This document shows, one piece after another, positions 1 through 6,517 of a DNA stretch of 19,144 nucleotides (position 1 is the first letter of the stretch; the number at the start of each line of letters is the position of its first letter). Location of the stretch: contig NZ_SPQM01000095.1 of the NCBI RefSeq assembly GCF_004570345.1, forward strand, positions 1 to 19,144, in the 5' to 3' direction. Below the pieces are notes generated by a model. It was not told the DNA's origin. It did not search any database and was given only the letters and a program-made list of their open reading frames with translations. The stretch is from Blastococcus sp. CT_GayMR20 (GTDB lineage Bacteria; Actinomycetota; Actinomycetes; Mycobacteriales; Geodermatophilaceae). A program made the position numbers and the translations under genes.

Positions 1-1
1 C

Positions 2-856
2 GCGGCGGTCGTCGAGGAGCTGGCGGCCGGGCACGACGGCGAGCTCGTCGGCGTGGGGGTCGGCGCGGCCGGCTGGTTCGACCGGACGGGTGACACGGTG
101 CTGTTCAGTCCCCACCTGGCCTGGCGGAACTCGACGCTGCGCAAGGACCTGGCCGCCCGCCTGCAGCGACCGCTCTGGGTGGGCAACGACGCGGACGCCG
201 CCGCCTGGGCCGAATACCGCTACGGCGCTGCCCGCGGCGCGGACCTGGCGCTGATGATCACCCTGGGCACCGGAATCGGCGGCGGGATCGTCCTGGACGG
301 CCGGTTGCGGCGCGGCTCGCACGGCGTGGCGGGGGAGTGGGGGCACATGCGCGTCGTCCCCGACGGCCGGCTCTGCGCCTGCGGCAACCGCGGCTGCTGG
401 GAGCAGTACGCCAGCGGGACGGCGCTCGGCCAGACCGCCCGGGAGGTCGCGCGCACGTCACCGGCAGCGGCCGCGCGGCTGCTGGAGCGCGTCGACTGCG
501 AGCCCGACCGGCTCACCGGCGAGCACGTCGCGCAGGCCGCGGCGGACGGCGACCCGCTGGCGCTGGAGCTGGTGACCGACGTCGGCGTCTGGCTCGGCCA
601 GGGGATCGCCGACCTCGCCGCCGTCCTCGACCCGGAGGTCGTCGTGATCGGCGGCGGCGTCAGCAAGCTGGGCGAGATGGTGCTGGGCCCGGCCCGCACC
701 CGGCTGGAGCGGGCGCTGCCCGGACGTGGCTTCCGCCCCGGGCCACGCGTCGTCGTCGCCGAGCTCGGGCCCCGGGCCGGGCTCGTCGGTGCCGCCGACC
801 TCGTCCGCCTCGCCGTCAGCGAGCAGAAGGACCCCGTCCCCCTGACCCCTCGCTAG
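2..856 (+). CDS. glkA: ROK-family glucokinase, 5' end cut off by the window
   Basis: The product should phosphorylate glucose to glucose-6-phosphate in the cytoplasm, with ATP or polyphosphate as donor. The open frame runs in from the window edge, so the N-terminus with the DxGGT phosphate-binding motif is missing. What remains shows the ROK hallmarks: an ND pair near visible residue 62 (GNDADAAAWAE), the LGTGIGGG phosphate loop (about 88-95), the EWGH sugar/zinc segment (112-115) and the zinc cluster CACGNRGC (125-132) followed by WEQYASG. The C-terminal VVIGGGVS segment is also typical. The zinc cluster plus EWGH favours glucokinase over ROK repressors, and no helix-turn-helix is visible in the part present. 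It converges on the next gene with 26 bases between stops. In Streptomyces, glkA has the same role in a similar neighbourhood. Family assignment is firm; exact sugar and donor are inferred. Confidence 0.9.
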   Translation, partial: AAVVEELAAGHDGELVGVGVGAAGWFDRTGDTVLFSPHLAWRNSTLRKDLAARLQRPLWVGNDADAAAWAEYRYGAARGADLALMITLGTGIGGGIVLDGRLRRGSHGVAGEWGHMRVVPDGRLCACGNRGCWEQYASGTALGQTAREVARTSPAAAARLLERVDCEPDRLTGEHVAQAAADGDPLALELVTDVGVWLGQGIADLAAVLDPEVVVIGGGVSKLGEMVLGPARTRLERALPGRGFRPGPRVVVAELGPRAGLVGAADLVRLAVSEQKDPVPLTPR

Positions 857-882
857 CTCGGGGCGAGCCTCCGGACGGGGCC

Positions 883-2124
883 CTACTCGGGGGCGAGCTC
901 GCGGGCGAGCTGCTCGAGGAACAGGCCGATGTCGGTGATGATCCCCATCGCCTGGGCGCTGCCCCGGTCGGCCAGCTTGGTGACGGTCGCCGGGTTGATG
1001 TCGACCGACACCAGCGGGATCGAGGCGGGGAGGATGTTCCCCGTCGCGATCGAGTGCAGCATCGTCGCGACCATGATGGCGAAGCCGACGTCCGGGAGCT
1101 CCGCCCGCATGGCGCGCTGGCCCTCGATGACGTCGGTGTGGACGTCCGGCAGCGGGCCGTCGTCGCGCACGGAACCGACCAGCACGAACGGCTTCCCGGC
1201 CTCGACCATCGCGTGCATGACCCCGCCCGTGAGCACACCCTTCTCCACCGCGGCCCGGATCGAGCCGGCGGCGCGGATCGTGTTGATCGCCCTGATGTGG
1301 TGCTCGTGCCCGTGCGGCACCCCCGACCCCTTGGCCAGGTCCACGCCGAGGGAGGTGCCGAAGAGGGCCGACTCGATGTCGTGGGTGGCGAGGGCGTTGC
1401 CGGCGAAGAGGACGTCGACGTAACCGGCGCGCACCAGACGCACCATCGCCGGGGCGGCCCCGGTGTGCACGACCGCCGGGCCGCCGACCCACAGGATCCG
1501 CTTGCCGGCCGCCTTCACGTCGCGCATGCGATCGGCGATCTGGCGGACGAGCAGCGCCTGCGGCTTCTCGCTGGACACCGCCGACGACATGAAGCCGAAG
1601 TCGTCCTCCTCGCCCCGCGGGGCCTGCGCCGGGAGCTCGACCCGCACGCCGTGGGCGCCGCAGACGACCGCGTCCCCGGCCCGCACGTCGCTGACCGGGA
1701 CGGTGCGGACGACGGTTCCGCCGTCCTCGTCGGTGACGACGAGCCCGCAGTCCATCTCCGGCTGGCGGACCCGGATCCAGTCGCGGTCGAGGCGGACCAG
1801 GGTCTCCAGGTTGGTCGTCGAGTAGAAGTCGTCGGGGAAGACCCCGTCGGAGGGCGCGGGCCGCGTCAGCGCGGTCCCGGGATCGACCGGGTTGGCGCCG
1901 TGGACCTGGACGCGCATGAGGATCCGGTCGAGCAGTTCCGCCTCGTGGGCGCTGATCTCCACCAGCGCCCGCGACTCGTCCAGGTGCTGCCGCCCGAGGT
2001 CCAGCTTGTCGATCCGGTAGTCGCCGCCGTACTCGAGGACGTCGTCCAGGATGCGGGCGAGGATGCCGGTGTCCATCAGGTGGCCGGTCACGGTGACGGT
2101 CGCGGAGTGCGCAGCGGTGCTCAC
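883..2124 (-). CDS. TIGR00300/LOR-SDH family protein, probable ornithine cyclodeaminase
   Basis: This 413-residue protein matches the TIGR00300 family (LOR/SDH bifunctional enzyme conserved domain). Archaeal members, and the C-terminal part of cyanobacterial ArgZ/AgrE, convert ornithine to proline plus ammonia using NAD. Residues about 10-110 form the Saccharop_dh_N-like domain (GHLMDTGILARILD, then DDFYSTTNLET). Residues about 205-400 form the nucleotide-binding half, with WVGGPAVVHTG, the GNALATHDIESA segment near 242-253 and HGHEHHIRAIN near 271-281. The N-terminal arginine-dihydrolase half of ArgZ is absent, so it is a stand-alone cyclodeaminase-type protein. I start it at GTG 2124 because TACCGT (minus strand, 2137-2132) lies exactly 7 nt upstream, as expected of a leaderless transcript. 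ATG 2151 or an upstream start at 2214 would give 422 or 443 residues but have no good ribosome site. It diverges from the VOC gene. Family firm; ornithine as substrate inferred. Confidence 0.82.
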   Translation of the reverse strand: MSTAAHSATVTVTGHLMDTGILARILDDVLEYGGDYRIDKLDLGRQHLDESRALVEISAHEAELLDRILMRVQVHGANPVDPGTALTRPAPSDGVFPDDFYSTTNLETLVRLDRDWIRVRQPEMDCGLVVTDEDGGTVVRTVPVSDVRAGDAVVCGAHGVRVELPAQAPRGEEDDFGFMSSAVSSEKPQALLVRQIADRMRDVKAAGKRILWVGGPAVVHTGAAPAMVRLVRAGYVDVLFAGNALATHDIESALFGTSLGVDLAKGSGVPHGHEHHIRAINTIRAAGSIRAAVEKGVLTGGVMHAMVEAGKPFVLVGSVRDDGPLPDVHTDVIEGQRAMRAELPDVGFAIMVATMLHSIATGNILPASIPLVSVDINPATVTKLADRGSAQAMGIITDIGLFLEQLARELAPE

Positions 2125-2131
2125 CCGCCGA

Positions 2132-2137
2132 ACGGTA
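2132..2137 (-). promoter_or_regulatory. -10 box for leaderless TIGR00300 gene
   Basis: On the minus strand TACCGT (TANNNT) is followed by 7 nt and then the GTG start at 2124. This spacing puts transcription start at or next to the start codon. No convincing -35 was seen. The same geometry recurs upstream of three other genes here. The box also lies inside the 25-base gap to the divergent VOC gene, next to that gene's ribosome site. Confidence 0.5.
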
Positions 2138-2149
2138 GAGGAGCGACTC

Positions 2150-2554
2150 ATGGGCTTCGACGCAGATGGGGACGGCACCTGGCCGCGGTGTCGTCCGGAG
2201 GACGACGCTGTCATCGTGCTCGAACTCTTCGCCGGTCTCCCGGTGACCGACTACCGGCGCGCCGTCGCCTGGTACGAGAAGCTGCTCGGCGCGGCGCCGA
2301 GCTTCCTGCCGAACGACGTCGAGGCGGTCTGGGAGATCGCCGAGAACCGGTACCTCTTCATCGAGGTGCGACCCGACCACGCCGGCCACGCGATGCACAC
2401 CATCTTCGCGTCGGACTTCGACACGCGGGTCCAGGAGATCGCCGACCGGGGAGTCGAGCCGGCCGACCGGGAGACCTACGCCAACGGCGTCCGGAAGTGG
2501 ACCTACCGGGACCCCGACGGCAACGAGATCGGCTTCGGCGGGGCGCCGCTCTGA
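2150..2554 (+). CDS. VOC (glyoxalase/bleomycin-resistance fold) family protein
   Basis: This 134-residue protein has a single vicinal-oxygen-chelate domain. Visible family features are the opening strand and helix LFAGLPVTDYRRAVAWYEKLLG (about 25-47), an EAVWEIAENRYLFIE strand pair (about 57-72) and the closing HTIF and YRDPDGNEIGF segments, the usual C-terminal VOC signature. Such proteins bind a divalent metal and act as lyases, dioxygenases or antibiotic-binding proteins; substrate cannot be told from sequence. The start ATG has a GAGGAG ribosome site 7 nt upstream. An internal GTG at codon 23 with GGAGGA in front is an alternative that would remove a poorly conserved 22-residue leader. 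It diverges from the TIGR00300 gene and converges on the proline-rich membrane protein gene with 9 bases between stops. Fold firm, function unknown. Confidence 0.8.
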   Translation: MGFDADGDGTWPRCRPEDDAVIVLELFAGLPVTDYRRAVAWYEKLLGAAPSFLPNDVEAVWEIAENRYLFIEVRPDHAGHAMHTIFASDFDTRVQEIADRGVEPADRETYANGVRKWTYRDPDGNEIGFGGAPL

Positions 2555-2563
2555 CGGAGTGAC

Positions 2564-3262
2564 TCAGACGACCGCGCCGTCGTCCCCGTCGTCGTCGGAC
2601 CGGTCGCGCATCCGCGAGACCAGCATCGCGGCGCCACCGGCGATCGCCACGACGCCGAGGACCAGCCCGACGTCCGCGGACAGCCGCAGCAGGCCGGGCG
2701 ACGCGACGAGGAGGATGCCCGCGACGACGAGCAGCACCGCGTAGAGCGAGGCGGGGGACGGCGCGGGCAGCGGCGGCGGGGGCGGCGGCTCGAAGTGCTC
2801 GTCCGGCAGGTCCAGGATCGCCGTCTCGTGCGGTGCCGGCGGCCTCGCCTCCGCAGGTTCGTCGTCGACGACGGCCCGTCCGTGCTCGGCCTCGAAGGCC
2901 GACACGATCCGCGCCCACTCGGCGTCCTCGTCGATCTCCCGGCGGACGGCGGCCGGCTCCGGGAGCGGGGCCGGTGAGGGGCCGTCCGCGCCCGGTCGGG
3001 GGGTGTGCTCGTCGACGACGGCGCGGGCCTCCGCGCGCCGGGACCGGTCGACGAACAGGCGGTCCGTCGGCGGGCTCGGGAGGAAGACGGTGCGGGTGTA
3101 GGGGCCGACGTCCGACGACGGCTCCAGGTAGGCGGCGATGCCGACGGCGTGCAGCAGGTCGAGCAGGTGCTCGCCGATGCGGGGGTCGACGTCGCGCAGC
3201 GGGCTCCAGAGCGTGGCGTCGAGCCCGTTGTCCAGGCGCCCGCGTCCCCGCCGCGGGGTCAT
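2564..3262 (-). CDS. Proline-rich hypothetical protein with two C-terminal membrane helices
   Basis: I do not recognise a named family for this 232-residue protein. The N-terminal 75 residues look folded and soluble (LWSPLRDVDPRIGEHLLDLL, GIAAYLEPSSD, TDRLFVDRS). An acidic, proline-rich linker follows (about 85-170), including DEHFEPPPPPPLPAPSP with a run of six prolines. Two hydrophobic helices at about 172-190 and 197-217 are followed by an acidic tail rich in Asp. It is thus probably a cytoplasmic domain tethered to the membrane by a C-terminal hairpin. The start ATG 3262 overlaps the upstream esterase stop as ATGA, indicating translational coupling and a shared operon. The six-proline run would be expected to need elongation factor P. 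A role in envelope or lipid handling is only suggested by the neighbours (esterase and PlsC). Confidence 0.75.
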   Translation of the reverse strand: MTPRRGRGRLDNGLDATLWSPLRDVDPRIGEHLLDLLHAVGIAAYLEPSSDVGPYTRTVFLPSPPTDRLFVDRSRRAEARAVVDEHTPRPGADGPSPAPLPEPAAVRREIDEDAEWARIVSAFEAEHGRAVVDDEPAEARPPAPHETAILDLPDEHFEPPPPPPLPAPSPASLYAVLLVVAGILLVASPGLLRLSADVGLVLGVVAIAGGAAMLVSRMRDRSDDDGDDGAVV

Positions 3263-4074
3263 CGCGTCCCCGCGGGGGGCGTCCCGGTGTCGGCCGGGAC
3301 GCGCTCGCGGATCCAGTCCACCGAGCCCTTGAAGATCAGCGGGGCGTCGTTGTCGAGCGTCGCCACGTGGTAGCTGTCGCGGAGCACGACCTCGGTGGTG
3401 TCGGTGCTGGAGACCCCGTCGAGGACCACCTGGCTGTTGATCGGCTCCACGACGTGGTCCTCGGCGCTGTGGAAGACGATCACCGGCACGGTCACCTTGG
3501 GCAGGTCGGCGCGGGTGAGCGCCCACAGCGAGCGCAGTTGCAGCATCGCCCGGGTCGGCAGCTTCGGGTAGGCGAGCTCGGTGACGCCCGGCTTCTTGAT
3601 GTCGCTCGCGATGGGCGCCCAGCTGCCGGTGATCTTCGCGACCAGCGGCAGCAGCTTGGCGTCGACCCGCTGGGTGAGCAGCGCCGGGTTCACGAGCAGC
3701 AGTCCGGCGACGTCGTCCGGGCGCCTCTCGGCCAGCCGGATCGACAGCGTGCCGCCCATCGACAGGCCCGCGACGAAGACGCGGTCGCAGTCGGCGGCGA
3801 GCGCGTCGAAAGCGTCGTCCACCGCCGTCGTCCACTGGTCGTGGGTGCTGCCGTTGCAGTCCTGCCACCGGGTGCCGTGCCCGGGCAGCAAGGGGCAGCG
3901 GACGGCGAAGCCCGCCGCGGCGAGGTGCTCGCCCCACGGGAGCATGCTCATGGGCGTGCCGGTGAACCCGTGCACGAGCAGGACGCCGGTCCGCCCCTCG
4001 GGGCCGTCGCCGCCCGGGAAGGCGAACGGCTCGGCGCCGGGCATCACGTCGTTCGGCACGGTCGGTCCAGCCAC
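3259..4074 (-). CDS. Alpha/beta hydrolase, Est30/monoacylglycerol-lipase-like carboxylesterase
   Basis: This 271-residue serine hydrolase resembles the Est30 carboxylesterase/monoacylglycerol lipase group, which cleaves short- to medium-chain acyl esters. Visible elements are the oxyanion-hole loop VLLVHGFTGTP (about 31-41), the nucleophile elbow AGLSMGG with Ser105, the acid in HSAEDHVV (Asp206) and catalytic His236 in DSYHVATLDND. No signal peptide is seen, so it is probably cytoplasmic. I chose GTG 4074 because AGGAGG sits 7 nt before it. The longer open frame from 4137 adds a low-complexity leader without a ribosome site, and ATG 4044 is a possible shorter start. The stop overlaps the next start by ATGA. 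It diverges from the PlsC-like acyltransferase gene, so acyl-ester cleavage and acyl transfer genes share one intergenic region. Natural substrate unknown. Confidence 0.87.
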   Translation of the reverse strand: MAGPTVPNDVMPGAEPFAFPGGDGPEGRTGVLLVHGFTGTPMSMLPWGEHLAAAGFAVRCPLLPGHGTRWQDCNGSTHDQWTTAVDDAFDALAADCDRVFVAGLSMGGTLSIRLAERRPDDVAGLLLVNPALLTQRVDAKLLPLVAKITGSWAPIASDIKKPGVTELAYPKLPTRAMLQLRSLWALTRADLPKVTVPVIVFHSAEDHVVEPINSQVVLDGVSSTDTTEVVLRDSYHVATLDNDAPLIFKGSVDWIRERVPADTGTPPAGTR

Positions 4075-4150
4075 GGGGGGTCCTCCTCGGCGTCCGGCGG
4101 CGGGGCCGTCCGGCAGAGCGGGTGTCGGGTAGCTCACTCATGGCGGCCGA

Positions 4151-4180
4151 TTGTGATTCGGACGCCGGGCTCCTTAGTCT
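4151..4180 (+). promoter_or_regulatory. Sigma70-like promoter of the acyltransferase gene
   Basis: TTGTGA at 4151-4156 and TAGTCT at 4175-4180 are separated by 18 bases, giving a good vegetative-type promoter. Transcription would begin near 4187, leaving a leader of only about 13 nt that contains the GAGGGAGG ribosome site. This argues that translation starts at 4200/4203 and not at the upstream in-frame start at 4122. Confidence 0.55.
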
Positions 4181-4199
4181 GGCAGCTCACGAGGGAGGC

Positions 4200-4961
4200 G
4201 TGTTGTTCTACTGGTTCCTCAAGTTCGTCGCGATCGGCCCCGTGGTCCACGCCGTCTTCCGCCCCCGTGCCGAGGGCACGGAGAACGTGCCGGCCGCGGG
4301 TCCGGCGATCCTGGCGAGCAACCACCTCTCCGCAGCGGACTGGATCTTCATGCCGCTGATGCTCAAGCGACGCGTCACCTTCCTCGCCAAGGCCGAGTAC
4401 TTCACCGGCAAGGGCGTCAAGGGCGCCCTGCGGCGGGCCTTCTTCACCGGCGCCGGCCAGGTGCCCATCGACCGGTCGAGCGCCTCGGCCGCCGAGAACG
4501 CGATCCAGACCGGCCTCCGGATCCTGCGCGAGGGCAAGCTCCTCGGCATCTACCCGGAGGGCACGCGCTCCCCGGACGGCCGCCTGTTCCGCGGCAAGAC
4601 CGGCGTGGCGCGCACGGCGCTGGAGACCGGCGCGCCCGTCGTGCCGGTCGCCATGGTCTACAGCAAGAAGAAGCTGCCGTTCGGCAGGTCGATCACCCGG
4701 GTGCGCGTCCGTTTCGGCAAGCCGTTGGACTTCTCGCGGTACGAGGGGCTCTCGGGTGACCGCTTCGTGGAGCGGTCGATCACCGACGAGATCATGTACG
4801 AGATCATGACGCTGTCCGGCCAGGAGTACGTCGACGTCTACGGCAGCACCGTGAAGAAGTCGATGGACGCGACCGGCGCGAGCGCCCCGGAGGTCGTCTC
4901 CCGGCTGCAGCCGCCCATCGAAGAGGCGGGCGACCGGCTCCCCGACACCCTGGCCGGCTGA
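4200..4961 (+). CDS. plsC: PlsC-family lysophospholipid acyltransferase
   Basis: This enzyme transfers an acyl group to lysophosphatidate or another lysolipid, making phospholipid at the inner face of the membrane. The 253 residues show the acyltransferase blocks in order: ASNHLSAADWIFM with the catalytic HX4D (His42, Asp47), QVPIDRSSAS (about 87-96), YPEGTRSPDGRLFRGKTG (about 118-135, glycerophosphate binding) and APVVPVAMVY (about 145-154). The N-terminal VLFYWFLKFVAIGPVV segment is hydrophobic and probably membrane-associated. GTG 4200 follows GAGGGAGG closely; TTG 4203, one codon later, has slightly better spacing and cannot be excluded. Its stop and the stop of the convergent TetR gene are separated by one base. 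M. tuberculosis Rv2182c, near aroG and RNase AS, is a comparable gene. Family firm; whether it is the main PlsC is unknown. Confidence 0.88.
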   Translation: MLFYWFLKFVAIGPVVHAVFRPRAEGTENVPAAGPAILASNHLSAADWIFMPLMLKRRVTFLAKAEYFTGKGVKGALRRAFFTGAGQVPIDRSSASAAENAIQTGLRILREGKLLGIYPEGTRSPDGRLFRGKTGVARTALETGAPVVPVAMVYSKKKLPFGRSITRVRVRFGKPLDFSRYEGLSGDRFVERSITDEIMYEIMTLSGQEYVDVYGSTVKKSMDATGASAPEVVSRLQPPIEEAGDRLPDTLAG

Positions 4962-4962
4962 A

Positions 4963-5562
4963 CTACCGCGCGACGAGGCGGTCCAGCACGTCGCGGAGCA
5001 GCTCCAGCAGCTCCTCCCGGGTCATCGTCGGTTCCTGCACCCACTGCCCGACGAGGTCCTCGGTGAAGGCGAACCAGGCGAGCACCAGCTGCCGTCGCAG
5101 GGCGTCGTCCGGCAGCTCGAGCGCCGCCAGGGCCACGTCGACGAGGCGGGCGCGCGTCTCCTCGTAGACCTCCGACACCCACGGATCGCCGCCTGCCGCA
5201 CCCCGCACGAAGGCCAGGTGGGTCTCGCGGAACGTCTCCACCCACCCGACGTAGCGGTCGAGCATCCCGGCGACCAGTTCGTCCGGCGGCGTCCCGGGTC
5301 GGGGGAGGAGGTGCTCCCACAGGAGGTCGGCCGCGGCGCGGGTGACTGCGGTGTAGTACTCGCGCTTGGTGGCGAAGTAGTGGAACAGCAGGCTGCGGCT
5401 GATCCCGGCGCGCCGCGCCACCTCGTCGATGGTCAGCTCCTGCACCGGCGTGGTGGGGAGGAGCTCCAGGCCGATCTGCACCAGCTGGGCCCGCCGGTCG
5501 CCGGCCGTCCGCCGCAGGCGGGGCGGGTCGGGAACGGAGGACCGCTCCGACGGCAGGTTCAT
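4963..5562 (-). CDS. TetR-family transcriptional regulator
   Basis: This 199-residue protein has an N-terminal TetR helix-turn-helix: GDRRAQLVQIGLELL, then the recognition region TIDEVARRAGISRSLLFHYFATKREYY at about 44-70. The remainder is a helical ligand-binding and dimerisation domain, which includes ELVAGMLDRYVGWVETFRETHLAFVRG and ends in a Leu/Glu-rich helix. It is the third gene of the monooxygenase operon, starting 16 bases after the hydrolase stop, with no promoter of its own seen in that gap. It is therefore likely a local repressor controlling, and being controlled by, the promoter upstream of the monooxygenase, where a 25-bp palindrome lies. The inducer would plausibly be a cassette substrate such as a ketone or ester; that is inference. 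The start ATG 5562 is the only one that includes the complete DNA-binding domain comfortably. Confidence 0.88.
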   Translation of the reverse strand: MNLPSERSSVPDPPRLRRTAGDRRAQLVQIGLELLPTTPVQELTIDEVARRAGISRSLLFHYFATKREYYTAVTRAAADLLWEHLLPRPGTPPDELVAGMLDRYVGWVETFRETHLAFVRGAAGGDPWVSEVYEETRARLVDVALAALELPDDALRRQLVLAWFAFTEDLVGQWVQEPTMTREELLELLRDVLDRLVAR

Positions 5563-5578
5563 CGGCGGGAGCGCCCCC

Positions 5579-6517
5579 TCACGCGGCGGCGCGGTCGGCC
5601 GCCGCCTCGGCGAGCAGTCGCTCGATGGCGTCGACGACGTGCTGCGGCCGCTCCTGGGTCAGCATGTGCCCGGTGCGCTCGATGATGTGCAGCCGGGCGC
5701 CCGGCAGGGCCTCGGCCAGCTGGTGGCTGTGCCGCTCCGGGGTCAGCTGGTCGCTGTCGCCGACGAAGATCTCGACCGGCACGCGGGTGAGCGCCGTGAG
5801 GTCCTCCCGCTTCTCGTGCTCCTCGAGAGCGGGCATGAAGGCGATGAAGGAGCGGACGGTCGAGGCGTGCATGATCTCCGCCCCCGCCAGCACCATCTCC
5901 GCGGTGGCGTCCTCGCCGTACAGCAGGTCCCGCACCAGCTTCTGGTGGCGCGGGTGGGTCGGCGGCAGCAGCTGGCGCACCCGCTCCACGACCCGGGCAC
6001 CGGCCAGGGCGGTGTTCAGGACGCCCGGGCTCAGCCTGGCCATCCGGCCCGCGGCGGTGCGCGGGTCGGAGGTCAGGTCACCGGCCGAGGTGGACACGAG
6101 GACGACGCCCCGCACGCGGGTCCCGAACAACTCCGGCCGCGCTGCACCCAGCGCCATGATCGTCATGCCGCCCATCGAGTGACCGCCGAGCACCACCGGA
6201 CCCGTCGGCGCCAGCCGGTCCAGTACCTCGGCGAGGTCGTGCCCGAGCTGGTCGATGGTGATGTCGCTGTCACCCCACGTCGAGCGGCCGTGCCCGCGCT
6301 GGTCGTAGCGGATCACCCGCAGCCCGCCCGCCGCGACGCGGGGCGCCAGCAGCTCGCCGACGTCGTCCCAGGCCGCCTGGGCCAGCGTCCAGCCGTGCGC
6401 GAGCACGAGCGTGGCCGGGGCGTCGTCCGGGCCGTCGACGACGGCGTGCAGCTGCGCGCCGTCCGGCGTGGTGACGGCGGCGACCCGGCGCCAGATCGTC
6501 TGCGCCGGGCCGGTCAT
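5579..6517 (-). CDS. Alpha/beta hydrolase paired with the Baeyer-Villiger monooxygenase
   Basis: This 312-residue alpha/beta-hydrolase has the oxyanion-hole motif LAHGWTLAQAAW (about 39-50), RYDQRGHGRS (70-79), the nucleophile elbow GGHSMGG with Ser114, an acid in FVGDSDQL (Asp254 or Asp256) and catalytic His284 in ERTGHMLTQERP. It has no signal peptide. ATG 6517 overlaps the monooxygenase stop as ATGA, so the two proteins are translationally coupled and made in fixed proportion. In known Baeyer-Villiger routes an esterase or lactonase cleaves the ester made by the monooxygenase; that is the most economical role here. The M. tuberculosis mymA-lipR pair is a similar monooxygenase-hydrolase arrangement. 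The fold would also fit an epoxide hydrolase or haloperoxidase-like enzyme, so ester hydrolysis is inferred from context. Confidence 0.87.
   Translation of the reverse strand: MTGPAQTIWRRVAAVTTPDGAQLHAVVDGPDDAPATLVLAHGWTLAQAAWDDVGELLAPRVAAGGLRVIRYDQRGHGRSTWGDSDITIDQLGHDLAEVLDRLAPTGPVVLGGHSMGGMTIMALGAARPELFGTRVRGVVLVSTSAGDLTSDPRTAAGRMARLSPGVLNTALAGARVVERVRQLLPPTHPRHQKLVRDLLYGEDATAEMVLAGAEIMHASTVRSFIAFMPALEEHEKREDLTALTRVPVEIFVGDSDQLTPERHSHQLAEALPGARLHIIERTGHMLTQERPQHVVDAIERLLAEAAADRAAA

Noticed and set aside
857..882. Repeated GGGGCGAGC-like segments between the glucokinase and TIGR00300 genes as a terminator
   Set aside because: The copies are direct rather than inverted repeats, so they do not form a stem.
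337..2562. 741-codon plus-strand open frame across the glucokinase, TIGR00300 and VOC genes
   Set aside because: No domain is recognisable; it is compositionally biased and overlaps three genes with clear family motifs in other frames.
4149..4165. CRP-like half site TGTGA upstream of the acyltransferase gene
   Set aside because: The second half TCACA is absent at the right spacing; the bases are better explained as the -35 TTGTGA.
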